Shown here in pieces: positions 43,740-53,247 of a DNA stretch of 64,000 nt (position 1 is the stretch's first letter; the number at the start of each line of letters is the position of its first letter). The stretch covers positions 58,426 to 122,425 of the forward strand of contig CAWHCK010000028.1 of NCBI GenBank assembly GCA_963827585.1. The letters are read 5' to 3'. Position numbers and translations under genes: made by a program. The notes under the pieces are model-generated. The model did no database searches and was not told the origin of the DNA. It was given only the letters and a program-made list of their open reading frames with translations. Origin of the DNA: VAZQ01 sp963827585 (GTDB lineage: Bacteria; Pseudomonadota; Alphaproteobacteria; Rhizobiales; Xanthobacteraceae).

Positions 43740-44967
43740 ATGAGCGATTTCGACGAGCGTTTCCTCGCGCTCCATCCATGGGTGCGAGATGCCATTCACA
43801 ACAAGAAGTGCGACAAGCCCCTAACTCTGAACTGGTCGCCGGCCGAGCCCGATGCTTATGACCGCCTCGGCCTGCCGAAGCTTACAGCGAAAGCCATGAA
43901 GGCGCGCGATCACATCATCGCCGAGGTCTTGGTCGCTGGCCCCGATCAGTTCATCTCCTACAGCCGGCGCCGCGAGTTCTACGCGCGCAACCAGCGTTAC
44001 TATCGGCCGGGCCTACACCTATCACGCCATCATCCCTGCGGTCGATCAACTCGCCGCCGAGGACCTGCTCGATCACCAGAAGATGCCGCAGGGGCACCGG
44101 GGCTATCCAGTCGCGCTTCCGCGCCTCGGACTTGCTCCTCAAGGGGTTGGACAAGGCCAGGGTGGTCATGAACCGCTTGAAACCATCATCCTCCGAGACC
44201 GCGATGGGTATCTCGTGGACTACCGCGACAATCGCGACATCCGGCGGATGCGCAAGCGCCTAGATGCCCTGAACGAAGGCCTGGTCACACAAGAGATCGC
44301 GATCAAAGACCGGATAGTTCGGGAGGGCGATCTCCTTGAGAACGGCGGACGGGCGCGGGCTCAACTCCATAGGGTGTTCAACCGGGGCAGCTTCGACCTC
44401 GGCGGCCGTTTCTACGGTGGCCACTGGCAAAACATCCCCTCCATCGGTGGCCGAGACGAGATCAAGATCGACGGCAAGGCGACGACCGAGATTGACTATC
44501 CGGCAATCCATGTCCGGCTGCTGTACCAGGAAGTCGGCAAGCAGATGGCTGGCGATGCCTACGAGATCGACGGCTGGCCCCGCGAGCAGGTCAAGCTCGC
44601 GCTCTTAATAGCCATCAATGCCCCGACGCCCATAGGCGCCATTAGGGCGCTCGCCGATGAACTCAGGAATTTTCCCGACAACGGCAACCGCTTCGAGACG
44701 GCCAAGGCGCTGATCGAGGCTGTGAAGGCAAGGCACCCCGATATTGCCCACGCATTTGGTTCCGACGCTGGAGCGCGCCTCATGCGCAAGGATGCCGATC
44801 TCGCCGAGCGCGTCATGATCGAGATGCTGACCGCGACCGGGATCGTACCGCTGTCTGTGCATGACAGCTTCATCGTCCCGGCAACGCTAGCAAGCAAACT
44901 GGAGGAAGTTATGGAGCGTCAAATGCGCCAAAAAGACCCCGATGTCGGAGACAACCCAAAGCATTAG
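43740..44967 (+). pseudogene. PolA/T7-RNAP-like palm-domain protein, frameshifted
   Basis: Reassembled from several frames to about 405 residues. An N-terminal domain (DKPLTLNW...ISYSRRREFYARNQRYY, then YHAIIPAVDQLAAEDLL) is followed by a C-terminal part with family-A polymerase motifs in order: motif A DYPAIHVRLLY (compare DYSQIELR), motif B REQVKLALLIAINA (compare R-x3-K), a QGTA-helix-like DADLAERVMIEML and motif C LSVHDSFIVP (compare QVHDEL and the HDSFG of T7 RNA polymerase). Breaks lie near 44010, 44100 and 44190. AGGA precedes the ATG. The family is annotated as hypothetical in my memory; polymerase activity is inference. Confidence 0.6.
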
Positions 44968-45368
44968 TATCTATAAGGAAACATCGAAAAGTGGTTCCAC
45001 AATATGGGATAGATACCTGGGATGGGGATGAGTGGGAGATGGGATACCTCGACCTTCCTGGACGGTGTTCCAGATTGGCGGACAAATGCAAACTGAACAT
45101 TAGCGCCGTGTCCGCTCAAATGGAGTGATGGTACCCCTTGCCCGATTTCAAAGCAATGTGAGAGAGGTCACACATTGATTGATTTTTTAGACAATGCGCG
45201 GCCCAAAGTATCAGCCCTCGTCAGGAAGTGGCCTGGCGCGCAATCTGCTTCATCCCTGCCACTCGGAAGCCAATTCCCACAGTCAGTCCGCGAAACGCAT
45301 ACCCTCTCGGCTGTGGCTGCCAGTCTACATCCTAGCAACCAACGCGCAACTTCAGCGGAAACTTTTGA
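44968..45368. other. Intergenic region without recognised gene
   Basis: 400 bases between the polymerase-like gene and the zinc-finger gene. A TTG-started frame at 45175 has no conserved features. Nothing else is seen. Confidence 0.45.
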
Positions 45369-45932
45369 ATGACGAAGAAGCCTTACGTTGAATACGTTCA
45401 CCGTGCCTGCCTCGCCTGTCAGAAGCGCATTCCGCGCTGGACTGATGGCAAGCCGACCCCGCAATCCAAGCTGTTTTGCAGCAAGTCCTGTGGGGCATTC
45501 TGGCGCCGGATGCACCCCCAAAAACCGGGGGAAAGCTGTCCTGGTAAGGTCGTTGCCGAAAACCCCAAAAAAGTGCCCGTAAATTGGCCACTTCTAGAGG
45601 CGGTTTTGGAGGTCGAGGGTCGGCCAAAATACGCGCCCTGTAAGGCCTGCGGTTATTCCACTGCGGTAACGCCCGGAGAGCCCATCTACTGTAACGACCG
45701 CTGCCGTTCCTATGTGCTGAAGAAGTACAAGCCGAATGGCAGTTGGTACCGAGTGGCTGGCCCAGTGGAGTACTGCGCCGCCTGCTCGATGGCGATTGAG
45801 CCCCGACAGTTGCCCTATGCCAATGACCGCCAACTGTTTTGCAGTCCGGTCTGCCGCGAGCGGCAGTCGGAAACGGAAACTTGCTCGTACCCTACAGAGA
45901 AATTACTACAAGCAAAGAGTCACGTGAAATGA
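45369..45932 (+). CDS. Cys-rich protein with three treble-clef-like zinc fingers
   Basis: Intact protein of 187 residues with three repeated units, each a CxxC pair followed by an FCSxxC or YCNDRC pair: CLACQK...FCSKSCGAFW, CKACGYS...YCNDRCRSY and CAACSMAI...FCSPVCRER. The spacing resembles MYM/TRASH-type or zinc-ribbon modules that bind nucleic acid or metal. Between the units lie basic and Pro-rich stretches. The gene lies in the tRNA-associated island, so a role in element regulation is possible. No name can be given. Confidence 0.65.
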   Translation: MTKKPYVEYVHRACLACQKRIPRWTDGKPTPQSKLFCSKSCGAFWRRMHPQKPGESCPGKVVAENPKKVPVNWPLLEAVLEVEGRPKYAPCKACGYSTAVTPGEPIYCNDRCRSYVLKKYKPNGSWYRVAGPVEYCAACSMAIEPRQLPYANDRQLFCSPVCRERQSETETCSYPTEKLLQAKSHVK

Positions 45933-46226
45933 TGGGACCCTAAACGGACAGAACCCGTGGGTGTAAGTGGATCGCTATTCCCACGCCTGTTCGGTCGCAC
46001 CCACCGGCATCGGACCAGCTTCTATCGATCACGCCACACACAGTCATATAAAGGGGGCATTAATAGTCGCGTGGGTGTGGAACTCCCTCTTTGGCCGAAA
46101 CTCCTTTTAAGGAGAGGCTCATTTTCCCGCCTACCCCCACCCTTACCATTAGTACCCACCAGCGGGGTGTTATCCGCTCGTCATATGTTATCAAATTGAT
46201 ATCACTGAATATTTATACCATGTCGC

Positions 46227-46554
46227 ATGCATGTTGCATGCACTACCAGTCCAATACCAGTCTGACGGCTCCTCGTACCATTCTGCAGCATCCTCGAAGC
46301 AGGGCGGCTTGCCGCGTCCAGTCACGCGAGGCTTGGCAGCACGGCACGCAACGGAGCCCGTCACGACGCGGAAGGAGGCGGAGGCAGAATGCATGTTGCA
46401 TGCACTACCGAGTCCAACACCAGTCTGACGGCTCCTCATACTATTTTCTGCAGCATCCTCTGAAGCAGGGCGGCTTGCCGCGTCCAGTCGCGCGAGGCTT
46501 GGCAGCACGGCACGCAACGGAGCCCGTCACGACGCCAGGAAGGAGCGGAGGCAG
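46227..46554. repeat. Tandem pair of about 165-base repeats
   Basis: Unit 1 (46227-46388) and unit 2 (46389-46554) are over 90 percent alike with a few indels. Each begins with the palindromic ATGCATGTTGCATGCAC and contains CAGTCTGACGGCTCCTC and a long shared block CGGCTTGCCGCGTCCAGTC. The flanks (45933-46226 and 46555-46770) hold no recognised gene. Open frames exist in both directions but the units lack codon-level conservation evidence. Confidence 0.8.
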
Positions 46555-46770
46555 CACTCGCAGCAGCGCCGACACTCCAGGGGAGTTGCTTTTTTGCAAG
46601 AATTTCCTTGCTTTTCTGCAATCACTCATCCGTTTTGCTCGGCATGAGTAGAAGCTACCATTATCTGTGGTATTCTGGTCACACCGCCGTTTCTGTAACA
46701 ATTCCGGTTGCCCAGCTGGAGGATGATTTCCGCTCGCACGAAGGCTCGCTGCTGCCAAGCGGGGCGGAAG

Positions 46771-46893
46771 GGGACTGAAAGATACCGGCCACGTCGAGGG
46801 CGAGAACGTAAAGATCGAATACCGCTGGGGCGAGAATCAATCGATCAACTGCCGGCGTTGGCGGCTGAATTGGTTCGCCGACAGGTCGTTCGG
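46771..46893 (+). pseudogene. Fragment of an ABC_sub_bind binding protein
   Basis: Short plus-strand fragment that reads GLKDTGHVEGENVKIEYRWG and, after one frame change, DQLPALAAELVRRQVV. This is the N-terminal third of the PF04392 family, and nothing of the rest follows. A separate minus-strand end fragment (RADEVIE, stop at 47023-47025) lies 130 bases on. Confidence 0.7.
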
Positions 46894-47104
46894 TCCCGGC
46901 CATGGCGGCCAAGGCGGCAACCACGACGATCCTTGGCATGTCTGCTTCACCCCGACTCCGGCCGTATTGCCGCAGAGCCGCGACCGACGCGATCTGCCAA
47001 TAGGCGACATCGGATCGGCTATTCAATCACCTCGTCGGCGCGGGCGGGTAGTGATGGCGGCACGGTGACCGAGCGCCTTGGCGGCGGCGAGGCGCGAACC
47101 GCAG

Positions 47105-47401
47105 CTATTTCAGCCCAAGAACCACAGGCCCGGCTACTGCGTCAGTGACGCCAAGTCCGCCTCCCAAGTCCTCCAACGTGTCGCGGAATGAGTTGAGCGT
47201 CGCGATCATGTTGGGCCGTGCCTTGGCAAGTGCGTCCATGTCGGTCCACTCCGCGATGATGCAATAGTCGCGGTCACCGGTCTTGATGATGTTGACGCGT
47301 CTGAGGCCAGGCCAACTGCTGGCAATGTCTTTGTGCGCGTCGAGAAATTCCTGATCGCGTCCGGGCTTCACCCGAAAACGCACGGCGTTGAAGGCGGTCA
47401 T
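47105..47401 (-). CDS. Antibiotic-biosynthesis-monooxygenase-like (ABM) domain protein
   Basis: Protein of 98 residues with the dimeric alpha/beta barrel ABM pattern: FNAVRFRVKPGRDQEFLDAHK at the start, RDYCIIAEWTDMDALAKARP in the middle. Such proteins are small quinol monooxygenases or heme-degrading enzymes. It lies between ABC_sub_bind remnants and is itself intact. Confidence 0.8.
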   Translation of the reverse strand: MTAFNAVRFRVKPGRDQEFLDAHKDIASSWPGLRRVNIIKTGDRDYCIIAEWTDMDALAKARPNMIATLNSFRDTLEDLGGGLGVTDAVAGPVVLGLK

Positions 47402-47437
47402 TGCACGCTTCCCTTAGACGCTGCGAAAAGCAAACAG

Positions 47438-48417
47438 CTATTCGATCACCTCGTCGGCGCGGGCGAGCAGCGTCGGCGGCACGTCGAGGCCGAGCGCCTT
47501 GGCGGTCGTCAGGTTGATGACGAGATCGAACTTGGTCGGCTGCTCGACCGGGAGGTCGGCCGGCTTCGCCCCGCGCAAAATCTTGTCGACATAGTCGGCG
47601 GCGCGCCGGAACAGGTCCGGGAAGTTTGGTCCATAGGACATCAGACCTCCCGCTTCGACGTATTCCCGAAAGCTGTGCATCGTCGGCAGTCGCGCGGCAA
47701 GCGCCAAGGTGTTGATGCGAATCCGGTTGGTGTTCACGAGCGGGTCGAACAGACATAAAGTGCATCCGCGCGGCCCTTGAGCGCCTCGAAGGCGGGCGCG
47801 ATATCCTCGCGCTCGCCGGATTTCTGATTGGTGACTTCGAGGCCGAGCGTGCGGGCCGCTGCCTGAACCTCGCGCATCTCCAGCACGGCGGCGGGATAGT
47901 CGACATTGGCCAAGATCGCCAACCGGCGGAGACCGGGGACAACCTCGCGCAAGAGTTCGAGTCGCTTGCCAGCAAGATCGGTTTGCTGGATCGACAGGCC
48001 GGTGACGTTGCCGCCCGGTCGCGCCAGAGCTCGCGACGAGGCCGGTGCCGACCGGGTCCGCCGCCGCCGCGAAGACGATCGGGATGACCGATGTCGCCTG
48101 CTTTGCCGCGACGGCTGCGGCAGTTCCAGACGTGACAATGACATCGACCTTGAGCCGGACGAACTCGGCGGCGATCTCGGCGAAGCGCTCGGTGCGTCCC
48201 TCCGCCCAGCGATACTCGATCGCGACGGTGCGACCCTCGATCCAGCCGAGTTCGCGCAGCCGCTGCACAAAAGCGGCGACCCATTGGCTCTGGATCGAAG
48301 GCGTGCCCGCGCCCAAGAACCCGATGGTCGGCAGCTTCCCGGCTGCTGCGCGCGCGCCGCGAGCGGCCACGCAGCCGCCGCGCCGCCGAGCAGCGTGATG
48401 AACTCGCGGCGCCTCAT
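47438..48417 (-). pseudogene. ABC_sub_bind (PF04392) periplasmic binding protein, three frameshifts
   Basis: The N-terminus at 48417 is the typical Tat-like leader MRRREFITLLGGAAAAWPLAARAQQ in pattern. The protein then switches frame near 48345 (LPTIGFLGAGTPSIQSQWVAAF onward), near 48030 (ARPGGNVTGLSIQQTDLAGK) and near 47755 (DPLVNTNRIRINTLALAARL), ending in LLARADEVIE at 47438. All family blocks are kept, so the breaks are single-base indels in an otherwise complete gene of about 325 residues. Confidence 0.82.
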
Positions 48418-48651
48418 GGGGCTCACCCCAAGGCCAAGGGTCACGGACTAAGTATAGCAGGTTCGGAGTGTCAGTGGCGTGCATCGCAACAAAAACGCGC
48501 ACCTCATGTCCGACCAGGGTCAAAACCGGTAAAGCTCACAACGAGCAAATGTTTTCCGGTCTTGCGCCGATAGCCGACATGAACGAGCCATGCCGGCATG
48601 TCGGTGCCAAGAACCAGACGAACTCCATTTCTGCCCGGTAGGGCTATCAGG

Positions 48652-49622
48652 TCACTCCGCCTTGATGTTTGCCGCCTTGATGATAGGCCACCACTTGTCG
48701 ATCTCGGCCTTGTGGTGGGCGACCAGTGCCTCTGGCGTCTGCTGCTCGCGGGCGGGAAGCTCCTGACCAAGGTCGGCGAGACGCTGGCGCATTGTCTGAT
48801 CGGCCAGCGCCTCCACGACTGCAGCGTTAAGTTTTGCAACCACGTCCTTCGGCGTGCCCTTGGACGCCCACAGCGCGTGCCATATGGAAATGTAGAAGCC
48901 CGGCAGTCCCGCCTCGTCAACCGATGGTATGTCAGACGCCGAGGCAAGACGCGTCTTCGCCGTGACAGCATAGGCCCGAATCTGCCGGCCCGCACCTGCG
49001 GTAGCGCATTGGCTGCTTGGTCGAACATCAGGTCGACCTGTCCAGCCAACAGATCCTGCATTGCAGGGGCGGCACCGCGATAGGGGATAAACTGGAAACG
49101 GGTGGCGCTGATGCTCTGGAAATAGACGCCCCCGACGTGCGAGGCGCTCCCCGCGCCGGCGGTGCCTTGCGTCGCCTTGTCGGGATTGGCCCTGAGCCAG
49201 GCGATCAATTCCGTCAAATCCTTCGCCGGCAGCGCGTTCCTGGACACGATGAGCTGCGGATTGTTGGCGATCAGTGAGATGGGCTCGAAATCGTTGAGCA
49301 CGTGATAGGGAAGCGAGTAGACGGCACCGTTGACGACGTGCGTGCTCCAATGGCCGATGCTGAGCGTATAGCCGTCAGGCGCCGCGCGCGCGGCGCGGCC
49401 GACGCCAATCGAGCCAGCGGCGCCGGTCACATTCTCGACAATGACGGTTTGACCAAGCGAGGCGCGTATGCGCTCAGCAAGAATGCGCCCGATCGTATCC
49501 GTAGGCCCACCCGCGGAAAACGGCACGATCAAGGTAATGGGACGAGACGGATAAACCTGCGCGGTCGAGCTCACATTGTTTGCTGCAAGGACAGCAAGCG
49601 CGATTGCAAACGCCATTTTCAT
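48652..49622 (-). pseudogene. Tripartite tricarboxylate transporter binding protein (Bug), one frameshift
   Basis: Start 49622 (AGGAGG five bases upstream), signal peptide MAFAIALAVLAANNVSSTAQ, then the Bug core YPSRPITLIVPFSAGGPTDT and GSIGVGRAARAAPDGYTL. Near 48988 the frame changes from ALPQVRAGR to IRAYAVTAKTRLASASDIPS, continuing to KAANIKAE at 48652. With one base corrected the protein has about 323 residues, normal for the family. Confidence 0.85.
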
Positions 49623-49927
49623 GTCATCCTCCTGAAGCAACGGATTCCGAATTCCCGCGGTGCGCACACTCAACATCCGGATACAGGTCGACCACCCAAG
49701 TCTCTGCATTTTAACTTTGTCATATCGTTTTTCCTGCCTCAATTATAGGGGTCTATCCAGAAGCCGCTCTCACGATCCATAGCGCCAGGTAGACGCCTGG
49801 GAGGTGTGGAAGGTTGCGACGGGCTGCCGACAGAGGCCGTCACTCGGCGGTTCTGGATTTCAGTTCCAGAGTTCCATCGGTGTTTTTCGTTCATCGCAGT
49901 GCGTCATCATCACCCGTCGCACACGGA
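49623..49927. other. Intergenic region without recognised gene
   Basis: 305 bases. No gene, RNA or clear terminator was recognised. Confidence 0.4.
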
Positions 49928-50359
49928 TCATCGTCCACATAGATAACCGTAGGAGCTTACGCTCGCAAAGGGTGGCAGGTAATAGCTGTAGCGGGATGGG
50001 GGGCTCGCATAGGGTGGCAGGTAACAGCTGTAGCGGGATGGCGCGTAGGAGCTTACGGGCCTGTAATAGCTCGAGTACGGCTGCGGCGCGTAGTAGCTGG
50101 AATAGTACGGAGAGCTATATCTGTAATATGAGCCATAGCCGTATCCGGCCACTCCAGCCGCTGCGGCTGCATAAGCCGCGCGGCGGTATGTCCTGCGGTA
50201 GACCCTTCGATTTGTCGCAGTTAGTGGCCGTCCTAATCGGGCATTAGCGCTGTTAAGCGAGAGAGATACCTCATCTTGCGACCATTGCAGCGAAAAGGGC
50301 GACGCCACAGTCAGCAAGGCGGCACCGCCGATAATTCCAAGCATACCGAGCTTTTTCAT
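49928..50359 (-). CDS. Exported Tyr/Ser/Pro-rich repetitive protein
   Basis: Protein of 143 residues with a signal peptide (LGMLGIIGGAALLTVASP) and a Tyr-rich, low-complexity mature part (YRYSSPYYSSYYAPQPYSSYY, in pattern). It ends in an internal duplication (SRYSCYLPPYAS / SRYSYYLPPFAS) that is also visible as a 40-base DNA repeat at 49965-50035. AGGGAG precedes ATG 50359. It is probably a surface or cell-envelope protein. Confidence 0.7.
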   Translation of the reverse strand: MKKLGMLGIIGGAALLTVASPFSLQWSQDEVSLSLNSANARLGRPLTATNRRVYRRTYRRAAYAAAAAGVAGYGYGSYYRYSSPYYSSYYAPQPYSSYYRPVSSYAPSRYSCYLPPYASPPSRYSYYLPPFASVSSYGYLCGR

Positions 50360-51124
50360 GATCGGTCTCCCTGACGATATCACGATGGATGGTGGCGACG
50401 CGGCGCATGGCCCATAGCGTTTTGCCACACGGGCCGATCACGAGCGCCTGAAAGGCTATGGTCGGTACTGGTAGGCAAGGGGAAATCACCGACCGCCGCG
50501 CGGATCACCCCACGGCAAGGCGCGGGTCGTGCATGACAGTGCCTGCTCGCCCGTCGGTGGTCTAGTCCATGGCTTGCATGATCTGATCGACAACCTGGTC
50601 GAGACCATCGGCCGATCGTGCGGCAAACCTGTCTGCAAGTGGCCTCCCCTGCTTTCGGCAGAAAGGATAGCACATCTCGGTACGGCAGGACGCTGCTGCA
50701 CTGCGGCATTTCAATCAGCCGACCGATAGAATGGATATTCCGTCAGATCGCGATTAGGGTCGCGCGAATTTTAAGCGTCGTCGATTTCGATCGATCTGGG
50801 GAAAACGATTTTACTCGTCTTCGAGCTTTCGACGTTTCCACACGGCCAGGGTCAAACTCAGCCGTCCCGCCACGTCCGTGACATGTCCGTTCTACCCTCA
50901 ATATCTGCCGGGATGTCGCCGCGCCGCAACGGCAGCTTGAGTGCCAAGTCCGGACATCGGTCCCGGAGTGTACTCGCCGGCGGCCGATCATCCTTCGAGG
51001 CCCACGCCTCACGGCGCCGGGGGTGGCGGGGCGTGGAATTCGGCAGTGAGAGGCCATCACCCTGAAGTGCGAGCCAACTAGTTGCGCCGGTCTAGCCTCG
51101 AAGGATGACGGCGCGCCGAATCCC
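50360..51124. other. Long region without recognised gene
   Basis: 765 bases upstream of the exported protein. Several open frames exist but show no family pattern. No RNA gene was recognised. Confidence 0.4.
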
Positions 51125-51727
51125 CTACGCGGTCTGGTATTGCGCCATCGCAATCACGGCGCGGGTGAGCGTGCTGTTGGGCTGCCGCAGCTCATCCAAA
51201 ATCGTGAAGTGATTGGTGTTGGCGATCGGTATCAAGTCGCCTGGGACATGCCCTTGCGACCGGTAGGCATGGTAATCGCGGCTGCTCGCGATCATGGCCG
51301 GCAACTCGCCGGTGCCGTAGGCGATACCCAGCGGCTTGTTGACGATCGGCCGCCGCATAGGCGAGAGCTTCTGGATTTCCTCCTCGCTCAGCTTCACCTT
51401 GTCGTTCACATGCGGGGAGTCGCGCAGCGCACCGAGATCGAACACGCCCGAGATCGACAGCCCCGCCGCCACTTTGGGATGATCAAGAATGAATGAGGTC
51501 AGATGCCCGCCCGCGGACCAGCCGGTGACGATGATCGGCCCCTGGACGCCGTGCTCGCCGGCCTTGGCGTTGAGCCAGTCAAACGCGCTTTTCAGCTCGT
51601 TGGTGATCTGGTGCAGCGAGGCTAGCTGCCATTCCAGCGGGTGGAGAGTCCCGCCAACAGAGATGCTATGGGGTAGCGGCGAGGATGTTGTATCCACCGG
51701 CGCTGATGTAAATCGATGGAGCGCCCC

Positions 51728-52888
51728 ATGCAGAAGTTGAATGACCTGAGCCGATGCCTCACCCTCCTCGAACCAGACAGCACGGTAATCGCCGTGATTG
51801 AAATGAGCCAGTCGAGCTGGCTCGTTGCGGGCATCGTACCTGGCGTCGAGCGTCAGCCGTTGAAGAAGCTCGCCGTCAACGAGGCTGCATTGCTGAAGCT
51901 GCTGCATCGATGGCGCGAGGAAGCAGAGGAGGCAGGATACGGGATCACACGCATCACTGTCGCTTTCGAGGCCGGTCGGGACGGCTTTTGGCTGGCGCGC
52001 TGGCTCAGGGCACGCGACATCGAGGCCCATGTCATTCATGCATCGAGCGTAGCCGTGTCGCGTGAACATCGGCGCGCGAAGACCGACCGTCTCGACACCG
52101 AGCTGCTAAAGCGCGCCTTTCTCGGCTGGCTACGCGGCGAGCGTGATCATTGCAAGATGGTAGCGATCCCAACGATCGATGACGAAGACGCCAAGCGGCC
52201 CAACCGCGAGCGCGAGAGCCTCGTCGGAGAGCAAAGTCGGATCATCAATCGAATCAAAGCAACATTGGCCCGGCTCGGCATCCGTGGCTTCAATCCCAAG
52301 CTGAAGAAAGCTGCCGAACGACTTGAAGGCTTGCACACGCCCGAGGGCGAGCTGATCCCGCCTAACACGTTGTCTGAACTACATCGCGACATGGAGCGCC
52401 GACGGCTCGTGCGCGATCAGATCCGGCAGATCGAGAGCGCACGCCTGGATCGCCTCGAGCATGCACCCGGCGAGGGAGCGCATGCCATGGTGCGCCTGCT
52501 GGCGCGTGTGATGGGCATTGGTATCGAGACGGCCGACATGCTGGTGCAGGAGGTGCTGTCGCGAAACTTGCGCGATCGACGCGCCGTAGCGCGTTATGCC
52601 GGCCTAACTGGCTCGCCCGACGAGAGCGGGAAGAAGCGCCGCGAGAAGGGGCTGGCGAGGTCCGGGAATCCCCGGGTTCGGCGGGGCATGATCCAATTGG
52701 CGTGGCGATTTCTCATGTTCCAGAAGGACAGCGTCTTGGCGCAGTGGTTCCGAGCCCGCACCGAGAACGCCCGCGGCAGTCGCAAGACTATGATCGTGGC
52801 CTTGGCGCGCAAGCTTCTGATCGCCCTGTGGCGGCTCGTGCGGGAGGGCGTCGTGCCGGACGGCGTCATTCTGCGCCCCGCGCAATGA
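51728..52888 (+). CDS. IS110-family transposase
   Basis: Intact transposase of 386 residues. The N-terminal RuvC-like DEDD domain starts with VIAVIEMSQSSWLV (Glu in place of the usual first Asp) and includes EAGRDGFWLARWL and KTDRLDTELL. The C-terminal Tnp_IS116/IS902 domain holds MGIGIETADMLVQEV, RDRRAVARYAGLTGSPDESG and the Ser region RSGNPRVRRGMIQLAWRFL. GGAG stands six bases before ATG 51728. The family acts as an RNA-guided recombinase. Confidence 0.92.
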   Translation: MQKLNDLSRCLTLLEPDSTVIAVIEMSQSSWLVAGIVPGVERQPLKKLAVNEAALLKLLHRWREEAEEAGYGITRITVAFEAGRDGFWLARWLRARDIEAHVIHASSVAVSREHRRAKTDRLDTELLKRAFLGWLRGERDHCKMVAIPTIDDEDAKRPNRERESLVGEQSRIINRIKATLARLGIRGFNPKLKKAAERLEGLHTPEGELIPPNTLSELHRDMERRRLVRDQIRQIESARLDRLEHAPGEGAHAMVRLLARVMGIGIETADMLVQEVLSRNLRDRRAVARYAGLTGSPDESGKKRREKGLARSGNPRVRRGMIQLAWRFLMFQKDSVLAQWFRARTENARGSRKTMIVALARKLLIALWRLVREGVVPDGVILRPAQ

Positions 52889-53188
52889 TCTGACGCAGAA
52901 GGCACCCAACAGTTTTGGCCCACCCCGCCCGATTGTGACGGGTCGCCGATGACGGTTCGAGGTGGCGGTGACCCGATGGACTCCATGGCTTATCACGCCG
53001 TAACAGAGAATGGGTCCCCGCCGCTTCGGAGCTTCGCAACCGATGCGTACTACTGCATCATGGTTCGGGTCCTTGGACCCACCGCATACAAGGTTGTGGC
53101 GCGATAAATCCGCGCTCGAACGCGAGCTCCCCTCTAATCGTCATCTTGCTGATAGCCCGACTGCATTCGATGGTGCCGCCGTGCTCGG

Positions 53189-53247
53189 AGCTGTCAAGGC
53201 CCAAGCCCTGCGGCTGGTCGCCGAAGAGGCGACCAGCCTTGACAGCT
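53189..53247 (+). ncRNA. Strong hairpin in the IS110 3' noncoding end, candidate part of a bridge RNA
   Basis: Outer stem AGCTGTCAAGG/CCTTGACAGCT (11 pairs), a 14-base one-sided internal loop (53200-53213), inner stem CTGGTCGCC/GGCGACCAG (9 pairs) and loop GAAGA. Such a stem with an asymmetric internal loop is what a bridge RNA guide loop looks like, and IS1111-group elements encode theirs after the transposase (established knowledge). Expression is inferred. Confidence 0.5.

Noticed and set aside
45175..45372. 65-codon TTG-started frame
   Set aside because: No ribosome site and no conserved features.
46227..46554. CRISPR array
   Set aside because: Only two long units (165 bases) without spacers.
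46091..46651. 186-codon frame across the tandem repeats
   Set aside because: It is open because the repeat unit lacks stops in that frame; the frame shifts between units and no protein pattern is visible.
42560..46700. Complete prophage or integrative element
   Set aside because: No integrase, no structural genes and no duplicate tRNA end were found in the window; only an island remnant can be claimed.
50743..51153. 136-codon minus-strand frame
   Set aside because: Low-complexity Arg-rich translation and overlap with the hydrolase end; no support.
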